DNA from: Methanothrix harundinacea
Lineage (GTDB): Archaea; Halobacteriota; Methanosarcinia; Methanotrichales; Methanotrichaceae
Assembly (NCBI GenBank): GCA_002506535.1
Contig: DAXT01000024.1
Location: 11,390 to 63,609, forward strand
DNA: 52,220 nucleotides
Direction: 5' to 3'
The notes beneath the pieces were generated by a model. It made no database searches. It saw only the letters and a list, made by a program, of their open reading frames with translations, and had not been told where the DNA came from. Shown in pieces: positions 8,562 to 16,990 of the stretch. The translations under genes were made by a program, and so were the position numbers. Every line of letters begins with the position of its first letter. Position 1 is the first letter of the stretch.

Positions 8562-9173
8562 TCAGGAGCAGCTCTCAAGCCCCTTCTCCACCACCTCGCC
8601 GCCGGGGGCCGCCTCGGCGAAGACCTGACCCTCGAAGAAGAGGACCTCCGTCTCCTCGTCTATCCAGGAGTCCGGGGGCAGGCCTGCCTTCAGACAGGTC
8701 TGGCATAGAAAGTCCGTCGGGTCGAACTCCCACTCCGTCGCCACCTGGGGTAGGAGGAGCCCCGACCAGATGCCCTTGCGGACGATGAGGCCGTGTTCCC
8801 CGATCCTGACCGCCTCCGGAAGGTCCCGGTTTCTGACGTCGTAGCGCCTCGGCGGGGTGAGGACCGTCACCTCGATCTCGATTTTGGAAAGCTCCTCGGG
8901 CCTGACCCGGGGAAAACGGGGGTCGCGGGCGCCGGCGTTTATCGCAGAGTCGACTATCGCCTGGCCGAGGACCATCACCGGCTCGGGGTAGCCTATGCAG
9001 CCCCGCAGATCGCCGTCCTCGTGCAGCGTAACGAAGACCCCGGCCTTCTCCTGGAAAGATGGCGGGAGCCCGTCGGGGGCGATCCGCTCTCTATTCTCGA
9101 CATAAGCGGTCAGGGCGTCCCTCGCCAGGGCGACGGCCCGCCTCCCCTCTTCGATGGTGAGCATGGAGGGCAT
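8562..9173 (-). CDS. AMMECR1 domain protein
   Basis: 203 residues, full length for the archaeal AMMECR1 family. Hallmark LRGCIGYPEP is present, preceded by GVFVTLHEDGD and followed by DPRFPRVRPEELSKIEIEVTVLTPP. The C-terminal part has GLLLPQVATEWEFDPTDFLCQTCLKAGLPPDSW, also typical. The biochemical role is unknown; in archaea the gene is often near MEMO or radical-SAM genes, but here it follows thiC convergently. An ATG three codons downstream (9164) is an equally good start. Confidence 0.88.
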   Translation of the reverse strand: MPSMLTIEEGRRAVALARDALTAYVENRERIAPDGLPPSFQEKAGVFVTLHEDGDLRGCIGYPEPVMVLGQAIVDSAINAGARDPRFPRVRPEELSKIEIEVTVLTPPRRYDVRNRDLPEAVRIGEHGLIVRKGIWSGLLLPQVATEWEFDPTDFLCQTCLKAGLPPDSWIDEETEVLFFEGQVFAEAAPGGEVVEKGLESCS

Positions 9174-9307
9174 TTTCGGCTGCCATATACTAAAGAGTTT
9201 TGAGTTGACCTTCCGAGCCGAGGAGACGAAAGAACAAACACTTCAAACTTAATCGAAAACTTAAATATTGATAAGAACGAACTAACAAGTTCTATAGGTG
9301 GTAAAAT

Positions 9308-10009
9308 ATGAGAGCTTCAAAACCTGCAGGACGCTTGGTCATCCTGGCTTTGATCGTACTGATGGCGTTGTCCATCCAGGGGGTTTCACAGAACGATACG
9401 ATGGAACCACAAGACGATGCGACTGAAGAAACGGAAAGCACCACAGGAAAAGTGGACGATAAGACCGGTTCAGGAGAGGAGAAGACGGAAGCGGCGGGCA
9501 ACGTAAACGAGGAAATACCCGATAAAAGCGGCTCTGAAGATAAGCCTGGTACGGGGACGCTCTTATTTATAGTATTTATTGTAGCGGCTGTTCCCTTTGT
9601 TATCGTGGCAGGAAACATCTTTGGAGCGTACCACTATTACGGAAAGAGGCAGAAAGTCCTCTCGGACCTGTTGGCGAGAGAGCAGCCGCGTAGCGAGAAA
9701 GAGACGGCGAGGCTGATCAAAGAATACACCACCATGAAGCCTATCGGCGTCGAGGGAAGTGTGAGGGCGGCGATGGCAAACAGCATAATCGTGATTCTGG
9801 GAGTTGCCGTGGTCTACCTTCTGATCTATTGTCCGATAATTGACACCTCAATAGTCAAGGAAGTCCTTCTCATCCTCACGGGGGCGATATCCTCCATCGT
9901 CGGCTTCTACTTCGGCGGGAGATCCGCCAGCGAGGCAGAAGCACCGTCCGAAGCAGCTCCAACGCCGACATCCCCTCTGCCGAACCCGCCTGACGAACCT
10001 GAAGGATAA
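9308..10009 (+). CDS. Membrane protein of unknown function
   Basis: 233 residues. N-terminal signal-like hydrophobic segment (LVILALIVLMALSIQ), then an acidic Glu/Thr/Lys-rich linker (~30-80), a membrane helix (LLFIVFIVAAVPFVIVAG), a cytosolic charged stretch (KETARLIKEY) and two more helices (IIVILGVAVVYLLIYCPI; EVLLILTGAISSIVGFYFGGRSA), ending in a Pro/Glu-rich tail. I do not recognise the family. The last helix ending IVGFYFGGRSA resembles short membrane anchors in some archaeal proteins. AGGTGG lies 7 nt before the ATG and a TATA-like ACTTAAATAT at 9259-9268. Confidence 0.6.
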   Translation: MRASKPAGRLVILALIVLMALSIQGVSQNDTMEPQDDATEETESTTGKVDDKTGSGEEKTEAAGNVNEEIPDKSGSEDKPGTGTLLFIVFIVAAVPFVIVAGNIFGAYHYYGKRQKVLSDLLAREQPRSEKETARLIKEYTTMKPIGVEGSVRAAMANSIIVILGVAVVYLLIYCPIIDTSIVKEVLLILTGAISSIVGFYFGGRSASEAEAPSEAAPTPTSPLPNPPDEPEG

Positions 10010-10092
10010 GAGACGGTGGACGAGGGACGAGCCAGCCGATCGGCCCGGCCTTCCACACCCTTTTTATCGAATGGGCCAGAAAAGTGGAGATC

Positions 10093-10593
10093 ATGACAAG
10101 ATCAGAAGATTCCCTCCAGGAGGCCTTCGCCGGAGAGTCCCAGGCGAACCGGATGTACCAGGCCTTCGCCGAGAAGGCGGACGAAGAGGGCTATCCCCAG
10201 GCTGCAAGGCTCTTTCGTGCCGCCGCCGAGGCGGAGGCGGTCCATGCGAAAAACCACCTCAAGGCGATGAATAAGGTCAAGGCGACGAAGGAGAACCTCC
10301 GGGAGGCGATCGCAGGGGAGACCCATGAGTTCAAGGAGATGTACCCGGGGATGATCGACACCGCAAGATCCGAGGGGGATAAGGCTGCCGAGAGGTCCTT
10401 CAGGTACGCTAACGACGTCGAGGAGATCCACGCCCGTCTCTACCACGATATGATGGAGAACCTGGAGTCGCGGGGGGTGGAGAGCAGCCCTTACTACGTC
10501 TGTCCCGTCTGCGGGATGACGGCGGAGAAGGTCCCTCCCGAGAGGTGTCCCGTCTGCGGCGTCAAAGGGGATAAGTTCAAGAGGATCGACTGA
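10093..10593 (+). CDS. Rubrerythrin
   Basis: 166 residues. N-terminal ferritin-like diiron domain with glutamate ligands in EAFAGESQANRMYQAFAEKA, EAEAVHAKNH, EAIAGETHEFKEMY and DVEEIHARLYHDMM. C-terminal rubredoxin-like iron site CPVCGM ... CPVCGV. Rubrerythrin reduces hydrogen peroxide in anaerobes. The start at ATG 10093 matches the usual N-terminus; an in-frame GTG at 10084 is possible. A TATA-like CTTTTTATCG near 10060 puts transcription start within a few bases of the ATG. Confidence 0.92.
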   Translation: MTRSEDSLQEAFAGESQANRMYQAFAEKADEEGYPQAARLFRAAAEAEAVHAKNHLKAMNKVKATKENLREAIAGETHEFKEMYPGMIDTARSEGDKAAERSFRYANDVEEIHARLYHDMMENLESRGVESSPYYVCPVCGMTAEKVPPERCPVCGVKGDKFKRID

Positions 10594-10627
10594 CGGGTTC
10601 TCTGGCCGAAGGGGGCAGAAAGACCTT

Positions 10628-11602
10628 TCAGCCCTCGAGATCCGCCAGATGGACCTGGAGCTTCTCCAGGAGCCGCCAGCATAAGAGGATCTGGACCATC
10701 CCCGTGGAGGTGACGACTCCGCCGCCGGACCGGTCGCAGATCGGGGTGCTGGACCCCATGAGGGCGGAGAGCTTCTCCTCCAGCCCCTCGATCATGGAGC
10801 TGGGAAGCTCGCCGTCGATGGTGAGGACGCAGACCCTCTTGCCGTAGTAGTCGTCCCGCTGATATGCGATGGAGAACTCCTCTTCCGCCTCACGATAGAT
10901 AGCCGAAAGGTCGATCTTCAGCTCCACCTGGGAAGGCACCGACTCCATCACCTCCTGGATGAGCCTCACCGAGTACCTATCCTTTGGCGTCTTTGCCATA
11001 AGAGGCGCTGGAAGCCTCGACTCCTCGATCTTGACGACCGCCTCAGCGTAAATCTTCTGGACGTCGACGTAGAGCTTGTAGTCGGCCTCCCGCGCCAGGA
11101 TTTCTCTTTTCACCGCTTCCTGCTCGTAGTTTCGATCGATGCAGTCCCGCTTGATCTTCCACCGTCGCTTTACGGTGCGGCTCGGGTCGACGAAGATCGA
11201 AAGGTCGATCTCTTGCCGAAGCTGCGGGGTGTAAAAGGGGTGGAGACCCTCTATGATGAGGACGGGAGCCGATCTATAGGCGACGGGCCCTTTGATCGTT
11301 CCATCGGAGTGGTCGTAGACGGGCTTATCGATCTCCTCCCCCCGCCGCAGGGCTCCCAGGTGATCGGCCAGAAGGTCGAAGCGGTTCGCCTCCGGGTGGA
11401 GGGGTGTTATCCCCAGAACCCTCCTCTCCTCCCTGTCGAGGCTGTGATAGTCGTCCATGCTGAAGGTGGAGACGAGGTCCTCGCCCAGGAGCCTTCTGAT
11501 CCCCCTGGAGAGGGTCGTCTTGCCGGAGCCGCTGTCTCCCGCCACCGCCACCACGAAGACCTTCCCCGACTCCTTAAGCCGCTCGGGCAAACTTGATGTC
11601 AC
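10628..11602 (-). CDS. Phosphoribulokinase/uridine kinase-like kinase (archaeal PRK type)
   Basis: 324 residues. P-loop GDSGSGKTT at residues 22-30, then SMDDYHSLDREERRVLGITPLHPEANRFD, KPVYDHSDGTI, VLIIEGLHPFY and DLSIFVDPSRTVKRRWKIKRD. This is the arrangement of phosphoribulokinases, including the D-D-Y-H and EGLHP motifs. A biochemically studied archaeal PRK (Methanospirillum hungatei) makes ribulose 1,5-bisphosphate in the reductive hexulose-phosphate pathway. The GTG start at 11602 has AAGGAG with 6 nt spacing; the longer ATG form at 11668 would overlap the upstream gene. A nucleoside kinase role cannot be excluded, but length and motifs favour PRK. Confidence 0.8.
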   Translation of the reverse strand: MTSSLPERLKESGKVFVVAVAGDSGSGKTTLSRGIRRLLGEDLVSTFSMDDYHSLDREERRVLGITPLHPEANRFDLLADHLGALRRGEEIDKPVYDHSDGTIKGPVAYRSAPVLIIEGLHPFYTPQLRQEIDLSIFVDPSRTVKRRWKIKRDCIDRNYEQEAVKREILAREADYKLYVDVQKIYAEAVVKIEESRLPAPLMAKTPKDRYSVRLIQEVMESVPSQVELKIDLSAIYREAEEEFSIAYQRDDYYGKRVCVLTIDGELPSSMIEGLEEKLSALMGSSTPICDRSGGGVVTSTGMVQILLCWRLLEKLQVHLADLEG

Positions 11603-11664
11603 AGGCGGCTCCTTGCGAGAAAAATTCCTTTGAGATCGAGGAGCGGATTCGAGAGCCGAACAGA

Positions 11665-12597
11665 TCATCGATCCTGCTTCTCCGACATGAGGTCTGCAAA
11701 CTCGCTCGTCTTGTCGATCAGCTCGAGCTCTCTCGCCTCGATGACCGCCGTCTCCTCTACCCGCTCGACCTTCGTCTCGCCGTCGACGATCACCGCCGAC
11801 CGGGTCTTGGTGATGATGGAGAGGCTGCTCATAAGCCTCGCCTTCTTCATCATGGTGGGAGAGAGCTTGCCCACGCCCGTCAGGACCACCAGCGCCTTGT
11901 TCTGGGTGATGGCGTTGAAGGGTGACTGGACTGTGGGGAAGACGTCGAAGCCGATCTGGGCGAGATGGCTGAGAACCTTGTCGTCGATCAACCCCTGCTC
12001 TCCGGCCAAGGGGCTCGCCGACTCCAGGATCTCCACCGGCTTTATCAGCTCCTGGCCGAAGAGCTCCTCGAGCCTCAGGGCGATCTCGATGGTGGTGTCC
12101 ATGCTCTCGATCTCGTACTTGCTGACCGTCCTGCGAGAGACGGAGAGCTCCGAGGCTAGGGCGCCCAGGGATATCCCGCTCTCCAGCCGGAGCTTTCTCA
12201 ATAGTCCGCCGTCGATCTTGACGTAGAGCCCCCCGTGAGCTGCGTAGACGAAGGGAGGTATCTCCTCCGCGATCCAGTCCATCAGGGTGGTGGGGCTAAC
12301 GGTGGGAACGCCGTATCTGAAGTAGACGACCCCCCCCTCGAGGCTGTGATCCCTCGTCTTCTCCCCGATCAAGAGAGGGTTTCCCGAAAGGTATTTAGCG
12401 AGGCGACGAATCTCTACCGCGGTCTTCTCGTTGAGGCCGTCGATGTTGGAGAGGATCTTCAGAATAAGGAGAAGGCCGCCTCGCCTCGCCGCCAGGTCGA
12501 AGCTCCTCGGCCTCACATAACACCGGTCTGATACCGAGAACCCCGACCTGGCCAGAAGATCTGCGACCCGGTCGGTCAGAAACTCCTTATTCATCAT
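11665..12597 (-). CDS. Archaeal HTH (XRE-type) transcriptional regulator, COG1395-like
   Basis: 310 residues. N-terminal ~115 residues form an alpha/beta domain (LTDRVADLLARSGFSVSD ... RSFDLAARRGGLLLILKILSNID). A Cro/C1-type helix-turn-helix follows at ~130-185 (LRKLRLESGISLGALASELSVSRRTVSKYE). The C-terminal domain includes LIDDKVLSHLAQIGFDVFPTVQSPFNAI. The layout fits the conserved archaeal regulator COG1395, whose targets are unknown. It lies just upstream of the PRK gene in the same direction (62-nt gap), so the two may share a transcript. It diverges from tiaS over 42 bp. Confidence 0.8.
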   Translation of the reverse strand: MMNKEFLTDRVADLLARSGFSVSDRCYVRPRSFDLAARRGGLLLILKILSNIDGLNEKTAVEIRRLAKYLSGNPLLIGEKTRDHSLEGGVVYFRYGVPTVSPTTLMDWIAEEIPPFVYAAHGGLYVKIDGGLLRKLRLESGISLGALASELSVSRRTVSKYEIESMDTTIEIALRLEELFGQELIKPVEILESASPLAGEQGLIDDKVLSHLAQIGFDVFPTVQSPFNAITQNKALVVLTGVGKLSPTMMKKARLMSSLSIITKTRSAVIVDGETKVERVEETAVIEARELELIDKTSEFADLMSEKQDR

Positions 12598-12639
12598 TAT
12601 ACATGTTTCAGCTCAGCCGTTATTTAAAGGTTCACCACG

Positions 12640-13896
12640 ATGATCAGCATAGGGGTAGACGATACCGATTCGCAGGAGGGGCTCTGCACCACTTACCTGG
12701 CCGCGGTGATGATGGAGAGGCTCAGAGAGATCGGCGAGATCGTGGGCTTCCCGAAGCTCGTCAGGCTCAACCCATCCGTCGAGTTCAAGACGAGGGGGAA
12801 CGCCGCCATCGCCTTCTCCCTCGATACGGACCTGCCAGAAAAGGCTAAAGAGATCGCCCTGGCGACCCTTCTGGAGCTCTCCGACTTCACGGGACCGAAG
12901 ACAAACCCCGGCCTCGTGGTGGCTGAAGAGGTGCCGCCGGAACTCTCCGGCTTCTACCGGAGGGCGCTTCATGAGATTCTGGAGGTCACAGAGGCCGTAG
13001 AAGTCATCGAGGGGCTCGGCCTCTGGTCCCGGTCCTTCAAGAACCGGCAGGGGCTCGTGGGGGCCCTCGCCGCCATCGGCGCATATTTCCCCGACGAGAC
13101 CTACGAACTCCTCGCCTATCGGGAGGAGAAGAGATGGGGGACCCCCCGGGCGATCGACGAGGAGTCGGTCTGGAGGGCCGACGAGCTGACATACCCGAGG
13201 ACGTGGGATACCGTCGACCACCACCACAAAAAGGTCGTCTTCGCCCCCCACTCAAATGACCCGGTCCTCTTCGGGATCCGGGGGGAGGACCCAGGAACCC
13301 TGAGGGAGGCGCTGGAGGAGATCCGGGCCGAGCCCTTCGAGAGGATGGTGATATACAGGACCAACCAGGGGACCGACGCCCACATCAGCCGGGGCGATAT
13401 CGCCGGCGTCGTCGAGGAGAGAAGCTACCGCCTCCGGGGAGTGGTGTCGGAGGGACCTGTGGCGATCGAGGGAGGACACATCTTCTTCTCCCTCAAGGCC
13501 GAGGACGAAGACGCCTCCATCAGATGCGCCGCCTTCGAGCCGACGAAGAACTTCAGGGATCTGGTTAGGTCCCTCTCCCCTGGAGACCTCGTCGAGGTCT
13601 ACGGGGCGGTCAAGAAGGGGACGGTCAACCTCGAAAAGATGGAGGTCGTCTCCCTCGCCGAGATGGCGGTGGAGGAGGCGCCCCCCTGCCCATCATGCCG
13701 CCGGAGGATGAAGTCTGCCGGCCGGGGCCAGGGGTACCGGTGCAGAAGGTGCAAGACCCTGGCCGGGGAAAAGGTGAAGATCCCCCTTCGTAGAGAGATC
13801 GAGGAGGGGTTCTACGAGGTCCCGCCATCCGCAAGGAGGCACCTCTCCAAGCCCCTGGTGAGGATGAAAGGCAGAAAAGTCCATCCGTCCAGGTAG
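12640..13896 (+). CDS. tiaS: tRNA(Ile2) 2-agmatinylcytidine synthetase TiaS
   Basis: 418 residues, full length. TiaS attaches agmatine to C34 of tRNA-Ile(CAU), letting it read AUA codons. N-terminal kinase-like domain begins IGVDDTDSQEGLCTTYLA. Mid-region has RTWDTVDHHHKKVVFAPHSNDPVLFGIRGED and YRTNQGTDAHI. An OB-fold follows, and the C-terminus carries a zinc ribbon CPSCRRRMKS ... YRCRRCKT. The ATG follows a TATA-like TTATTTAAAGG (12618-12628), so the transcript is nearly leaderless. Confidence 0.93.
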   Translation: MISIGVDDTDSQEGLCTTYLAAVMMERLREIGEIVGFPKLVRLNPSVEFKTRGNAAIAFSLDTDLPEKAKEIALATLLELSDFTGPKTNPGLVVAEEVPPELSGFYRRALHEILEVTEAVEVIEGLGLWSRSFKNRQGLVGALAAIGAYFPDETYELLAYREEKRWGTPRAIDEESVWRADELTYPRTWDTVDHHHKKVVFAPHSNDPVLFGIRGEDPGTLREALEEIRAEPFERMVIYRTNQGTDAHISRGDIAGVVEERSYRLRGVVSEGPVAIEGGHIFFSLKAEDEDASIRCAAFEPTKNFRDLVRSLSPGDLVEVYGAVKKGTVNLEKMEVVSLAEMAVEEAPPCPSCRRRMKSAGRGQGYRCRRCKTLAGEKVKIPLRREIEEGFYEVPPSARRHLSKPLVRMKGRKVHPSR

Positions 13897-13922
13897 GAAA
13901 TATAAAAAGAGGGGGAGCCGCC

Positions 13923-14861
13923 TCACTTGAAGGCCGCTTCCAGTGGGGGTATTACCTGCTTCTTCCTCGAGAGGACTCCCTTCTTGTAGATGGAGTTGTT
14001 CTCCATCTTGCCGTCGAAGGCCTTCTCGAACTTATCGACCGGCGTTCCCACGAAGAGGAGATCGCTCGCCTCCTTCATGACGTCGGTGAGCATTATAAGA
14101 ACGAAGCTGAGACCCTCCTCCTTCCTCACCTTCTCCATATCCTCCAGGATCTCCTTCTTCCTTGGTGCGAGAACCGAGAGGTCCATCACCTCGATCTGAC
14201 CGATCCCGGCCTTCGTCCCTGCGAAGTCGAAGTGCTTGTAGTCGCCCTTGACGATATCGCGGGCGTTCTTGGAAGATATGTCGCTCTTGGCGGTGAGCAT
14301 TGCGATCCCGTACTGCATGTAGTCCTCCCCGACGATCTTGGCGAGCTTCTCCACCTCGGCCTTGTCCTTATCGGTGCAGGTGGGGGACTTGAAGAGGACG
14401 GTATCGGACAGGATGGCGGAGATCATAACGCCCGCCATCTCCCTGGTGATGGGGACCTTGTACTGGTCGTACATCGCCGAGACTATCGTCGCGGTGCTGC
14501 CGACGGGCTCGTTGTGGAAGAAGATGGGGCTGGGTGTAGTTATGTCGCCGATCTTGTGGTGATCTACGACCTCCATCAGCGTCGCCTCTTTGATGTTATC
14601 TACCGCCTGTCCGACCTCGTTATGGTCGACGAGGACGATCTTCTTCCCCTTCCCGTCTGTGATCGTCTCCGGCACCGGGACGCCGAAGTGCTCGAGGACG
14701 AACTTGGTCTCGTTGTTGATGGTCCCCGCCGCCGCCGGGACGTAAATCTCCGGCATCCCCAGCCGGTTCTTCAGGTTCGCATAGGATATCGCCGCTGCTA
14801 CAGAGTCGGTATCTGGACTCTTATGGCCAACCACGTAGACGTTATCAGCCAGATGAAACAC
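13923..14861 (-). CDS. ppaC: Manganese-dependent inorganic pyrophosphatase (family II, DHH)
   Basis: 312 residues, the normal size. The N-terminal DHH domain shows VVGHKSPDTDSVAAAISYA, DHNEVGQAV and MEVVDHHKIGDI. The C-terminal DHHA2 domain ends with YKKGVLSRKKQVIPPLEAAF, containing the RKKQV substrate-binding motif. Hydrolyses pyrophosphate, pulling biosynthetic reactions forward. No regulatory CBS domains are inserted. Confidence 0.93.
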   Translation of the reverse strand: MFHLADNVYVVGHKSPDTDSVAAAISYANLKNRLGMPEIYVPAAAGTINNETKFVLEHFGVPVPETITDGKGKKIVLVDHNEVGQAVDNIKEATLMEVVDHHKIGDITTPSPIFFHNEPVGSTATIVSAMYDQYKVPITREMAGVMISAILSDTVLFKSPTCTDKDKAEVEKLAKIVGEDYMQYGIAMLTAKSDISSKNARDIVKGDYKHFDFAGTKAGIGQIEVMDLSVLAPRKKEILEDMEKVRKEEGLSFVLIMLTDVMKEASDLLFVGTPVDKFEKAFDGKMENNSIYKKGVLSRKKQVIPPLEAAFK

Positions 14862-15009
14862 CTCCGAAGTTATTCAACGCTCGAATCCGACTTAAACCTT
14901 TGCTAACCTTGCGTTTATGCCGAAAATATATGAGATCCGGGGGGGGGGTTTGGGGGAGGAAGGATCGATGAATGCCAGCATCTTTATATACTAAGTTGCT
15001 TATACATCC

Positions 15010-15260
15010 AGGGTTCCCTTATGAGGACCGGCGGGAGCCGAGGCGTCCGCCATCGCAGTGACCGCCGGAGCAAAAGGGGAACGACACCAAAAGCCGCGTT
15101 GATAGGTCCTTGGGGGAGATACTGACTACCGTCTGCCCATGACCTCAAGACAACCCAGATGCGGTACAGATAAGCCCGCTGCGAGGGTCACTGAGCCGAC
15201 TAGCGGATCGTTCCGAGGATGAGGCCTCAGAGTTAGCAGAGCATCGGGCGACATACCAAT
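15010..15260 (+). ncRNA. Candidate structured non-coding RNA, class unknown
   Basis: A 493-nt gap between ppaC and tmk contains a good TATA box (CTTTATATA, 14982-14990) and then ~250 nt with no plausible ORF. Visible pairings: GTTCCC (15013-15018) with GGGAAC (15077-15082), enclosing CCGGCGG (15028-15034) with CCGCCGG (15062-15068); GCCGC (15093-15097) with GCGGT (15161-15165), enclosing AGGTC (15104-15108) with GACCT (15141-15145). T-rich DNA follows near 15265-15275. It lacks the RNase P motif GAGGAAAGUCC and the SRP helix-8 GGAAG motif, and it is not a tRNA. It could also be a long leader of tmk, but tmk has its own TATA-like box at 15315-15324. Confidence 0.5.
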
Positions 15261-15354
15261 AATCATCTTCTTTTGATATCTCGTCGTCTGCGGCTCTATC
15301 CCGATCCTGCCACCCGTTAAATACCAGGGGATACTGATGGCAGGCGATGATACT

Positions 15355-16080
15355 ATGAGGGGAATATTGATCACCTTCGAGGGGATAGACGGCTGCGGCA
15401 AGTCGACGATCGTCGCCCAGATCGCCCGGCAGATCGAACTGGGCGAGGGGCCGCCCTTCAGAGGGAGGGAGTTTATCTTCACCGCCGAGCCGACGGATGG
15501 GGAGGAGGGCAGGCTCCTAAGGGAGAGGCTGAAGGGTCCCAGGACGGCGGAAGGCGGCGGGTCCGGATCAGTTGATGCCGGCGGGCTCGAAGGGCTCGAA
15601 GAGCTCTTCCTCTTCTTGGCAGACCACGCCCGCCACCTGAGAGAGACGGTCGTCCCCGCCCTGGCCCGGGGTGCCGTCGTCATCTCGGACCGGTACTCCG
15701 ACTCCAGGGCCGCCTACCAGGCAGCAGCCCTCGGGGGGGTCGTCCCCCACCCCCTGGAATGGGTGAGGCAGATCCACCGCCCCTGGTCCGTCCCGCCGGA
15801 TAAGACGATCCTCTTCTCCATCGATCCGGCCCTGGCTTTCGAGAGGTGCCGATCGAGAATAGAAGAGGGTCGCTCCTCCCCGCAACCGACGGGCCACGAT
15901 AAGTTCGAGGAGGAGACGTTCCTGCGAGAGGTCGCGGCGAACTTCGAGACGATGGCGAAGGGCGAGCCGGAGAGGTTCGTCGTCATCGACGCCGGCCGCC
16001 GAAGGGACGAGGTCCTGGTGGATGCCATGAGGGCCCTGGAGGCTGCCCTCTCTGAGAAGGCCTACGCCCCGGATAGATAG
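15355..16080 (+). CDS. tmk: Thymidylate kinase
   Basis: 241 residues. P-loop FEGIDGCGKST at the N-terminus, then the DR-Y motif SDRYSDSRAAYQ and FSIDPALAFERC. Phosphorylates dTMP to dTDP. It is slightly longer than bacterial Tmk because of a Gly/Ser-rich insert (AEGGGSGSVDAGG, ~residues 64-77) before the LFLFLADHARH helix. ATG 15355 is chosen over 15337 because the family begins two residues before ILITFEG, and the TATA-like TTAAATACC box would put transcription start between the two. Confidence 0.9.
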   Translation: MRGILITFEGIDGCGKSTIVAQIARQIELGEGPPFRGREFIFTAEPTDGEEGRLLRERLKGPRTAEGGGSGSVDAGGLEGLEELFLFLADHARHLRETVVPALARGAVVISDRYSDSRAAYQAAALGGVVPHPLEWVRQIHRPWSVPPDKTILFSIDPALAFERCRSRIEEGRSSPQPTGHDKFEEETFLREVAANFETMAKGEPERFVVIDAGRRRDEVLVDAMRALEAALSEKAYAPDR

Positions 16081-16127
16081 CGTCGAGAGATCTACAGTTG
16101 GGCGATCTACGGTTAGGTGATCGGCGG

Positions 16128-16829
16128 TCAGGGATCGGAGATCGGCGGCGAGGAAGGGTCCTGCAGCGCCATCGCCACCAGCCTCTTCGCCCAGGCTAGC
16201 TTCATCCTCTTTTTGGGGGTGACGGCAGGATCGTCGTAATCGAAGCCTATTACCCTGATCACTTCCGCCCCGAACCTGCGGGCGAGGAAGACCGCCCGGT
16301 CCCCGTCGGTGAACCCCCCGAAGTTATAGATCCCCTCCAGGGGGACCGACTGGGTCGTCCCCAGGACCCTTTTTAGGCGGGGGACGTACTCCTTCAGGGC
16401 CGCTGCGTTGTCGCCGTGGGCGTGGACGACCACCGCCGAGCCCATCAGGTTGGCGGCGATGATGTCGGGGATAAATCCGTCGAGGTCTGTTACGATGACG
16501 TCGGGGATGACGCCGGCCGCCAACAAAGGAGTCGTCGCCCCGTCGGCGGCTATGACCACGAGGCCGCCGGTCTGCGCCCCCCCGGCGGGCTCGGGCCGAC
16601 TCCGGCCCCTCATGGCATCCTCCAGCTCCCGCGACAGGCTAGGACCGTTCCCGCATACCAGGACCCGCCTTCCCCGGATGGTGGAGTCGAGGTCCTCCAT
16701 CGATAAATCCCCCACCCTGCCCGATAGGAGGCTCTTCAGGAGCCGGGCCGCCTCTTCGTCCTCGTCGCGGGAGAATCGAAACTCCTCCAGGATCTCCCGG
16801 TATATCGGGTCCCATTCCTCAAACCGCAT
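16128..16829 (-). CDS. mptE: 6-hydroxymethyl-7,8-dihydropterin pyrophosphokinase MptE-like
   Basis: 233 residues of the DUF115-type family. Features: VLVCGNGPSLSRELEDAM, VVIAADGATTPLLAAGVIPDVIVTDLDG, VVVHAHGDNAAALKEYV, GFTDGDRAVFLA and VIGFDYDDPAV ... KKRMKLAWAKRLV. MptE transfers pyrophosphate to the pterin alcohol in tetrahydromethanopterin synthesis, replacing bacterial FolK. It is convergent with tmk. Complete, with a short insert between SLSRELEDAM and VVIAADG. Confidence 0.87.
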   Translation of the reverse strand: MRFEEWDPIYREILEEFRFSRDEDEEAARLLKSLLSGRVGDLSMEDLDSTIRGRRVLVCGNGPSLSRELEDAMRGRSRPEPAGGAQTGGLVVIAADGATTPLLAAGVIPDVIVTDLDGFIPDIIAANLMGSAVVVHAHGDNAAALKEYVPRLKRVLGTTQSVPLEGIYNFGGFTDGDRAVFLARRFGAEVIRVIGFDYDDPAVTPKKRMKLAWAKRLVAMALQDPSSPPISDP

Positions 16830-16990
16830 GGTAAGCCCTGGCCGCAGAGAGGGTTAAGCCTTTCCGGCACCCTCTAGATCAGAGGCGAGAAGGTCGGGAC
16901 GATGGGAGGAGAAGCGAGAGAATTGAGATGCAAGATTGATAAGGTGATATAAAAGGGAAAAAGAGGTCGGGGAGGATATCCCCGATCCGT

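Noticed and set aside
15010..15260. RNase P RNA or SRP RNA identity for the candidate ncRNA
   Set aside because: GAGGAAAGUCC and the SRP helix-8 motif are absent; ACAGATAAGCC is only a superficial resemblance to an RNase P segment.
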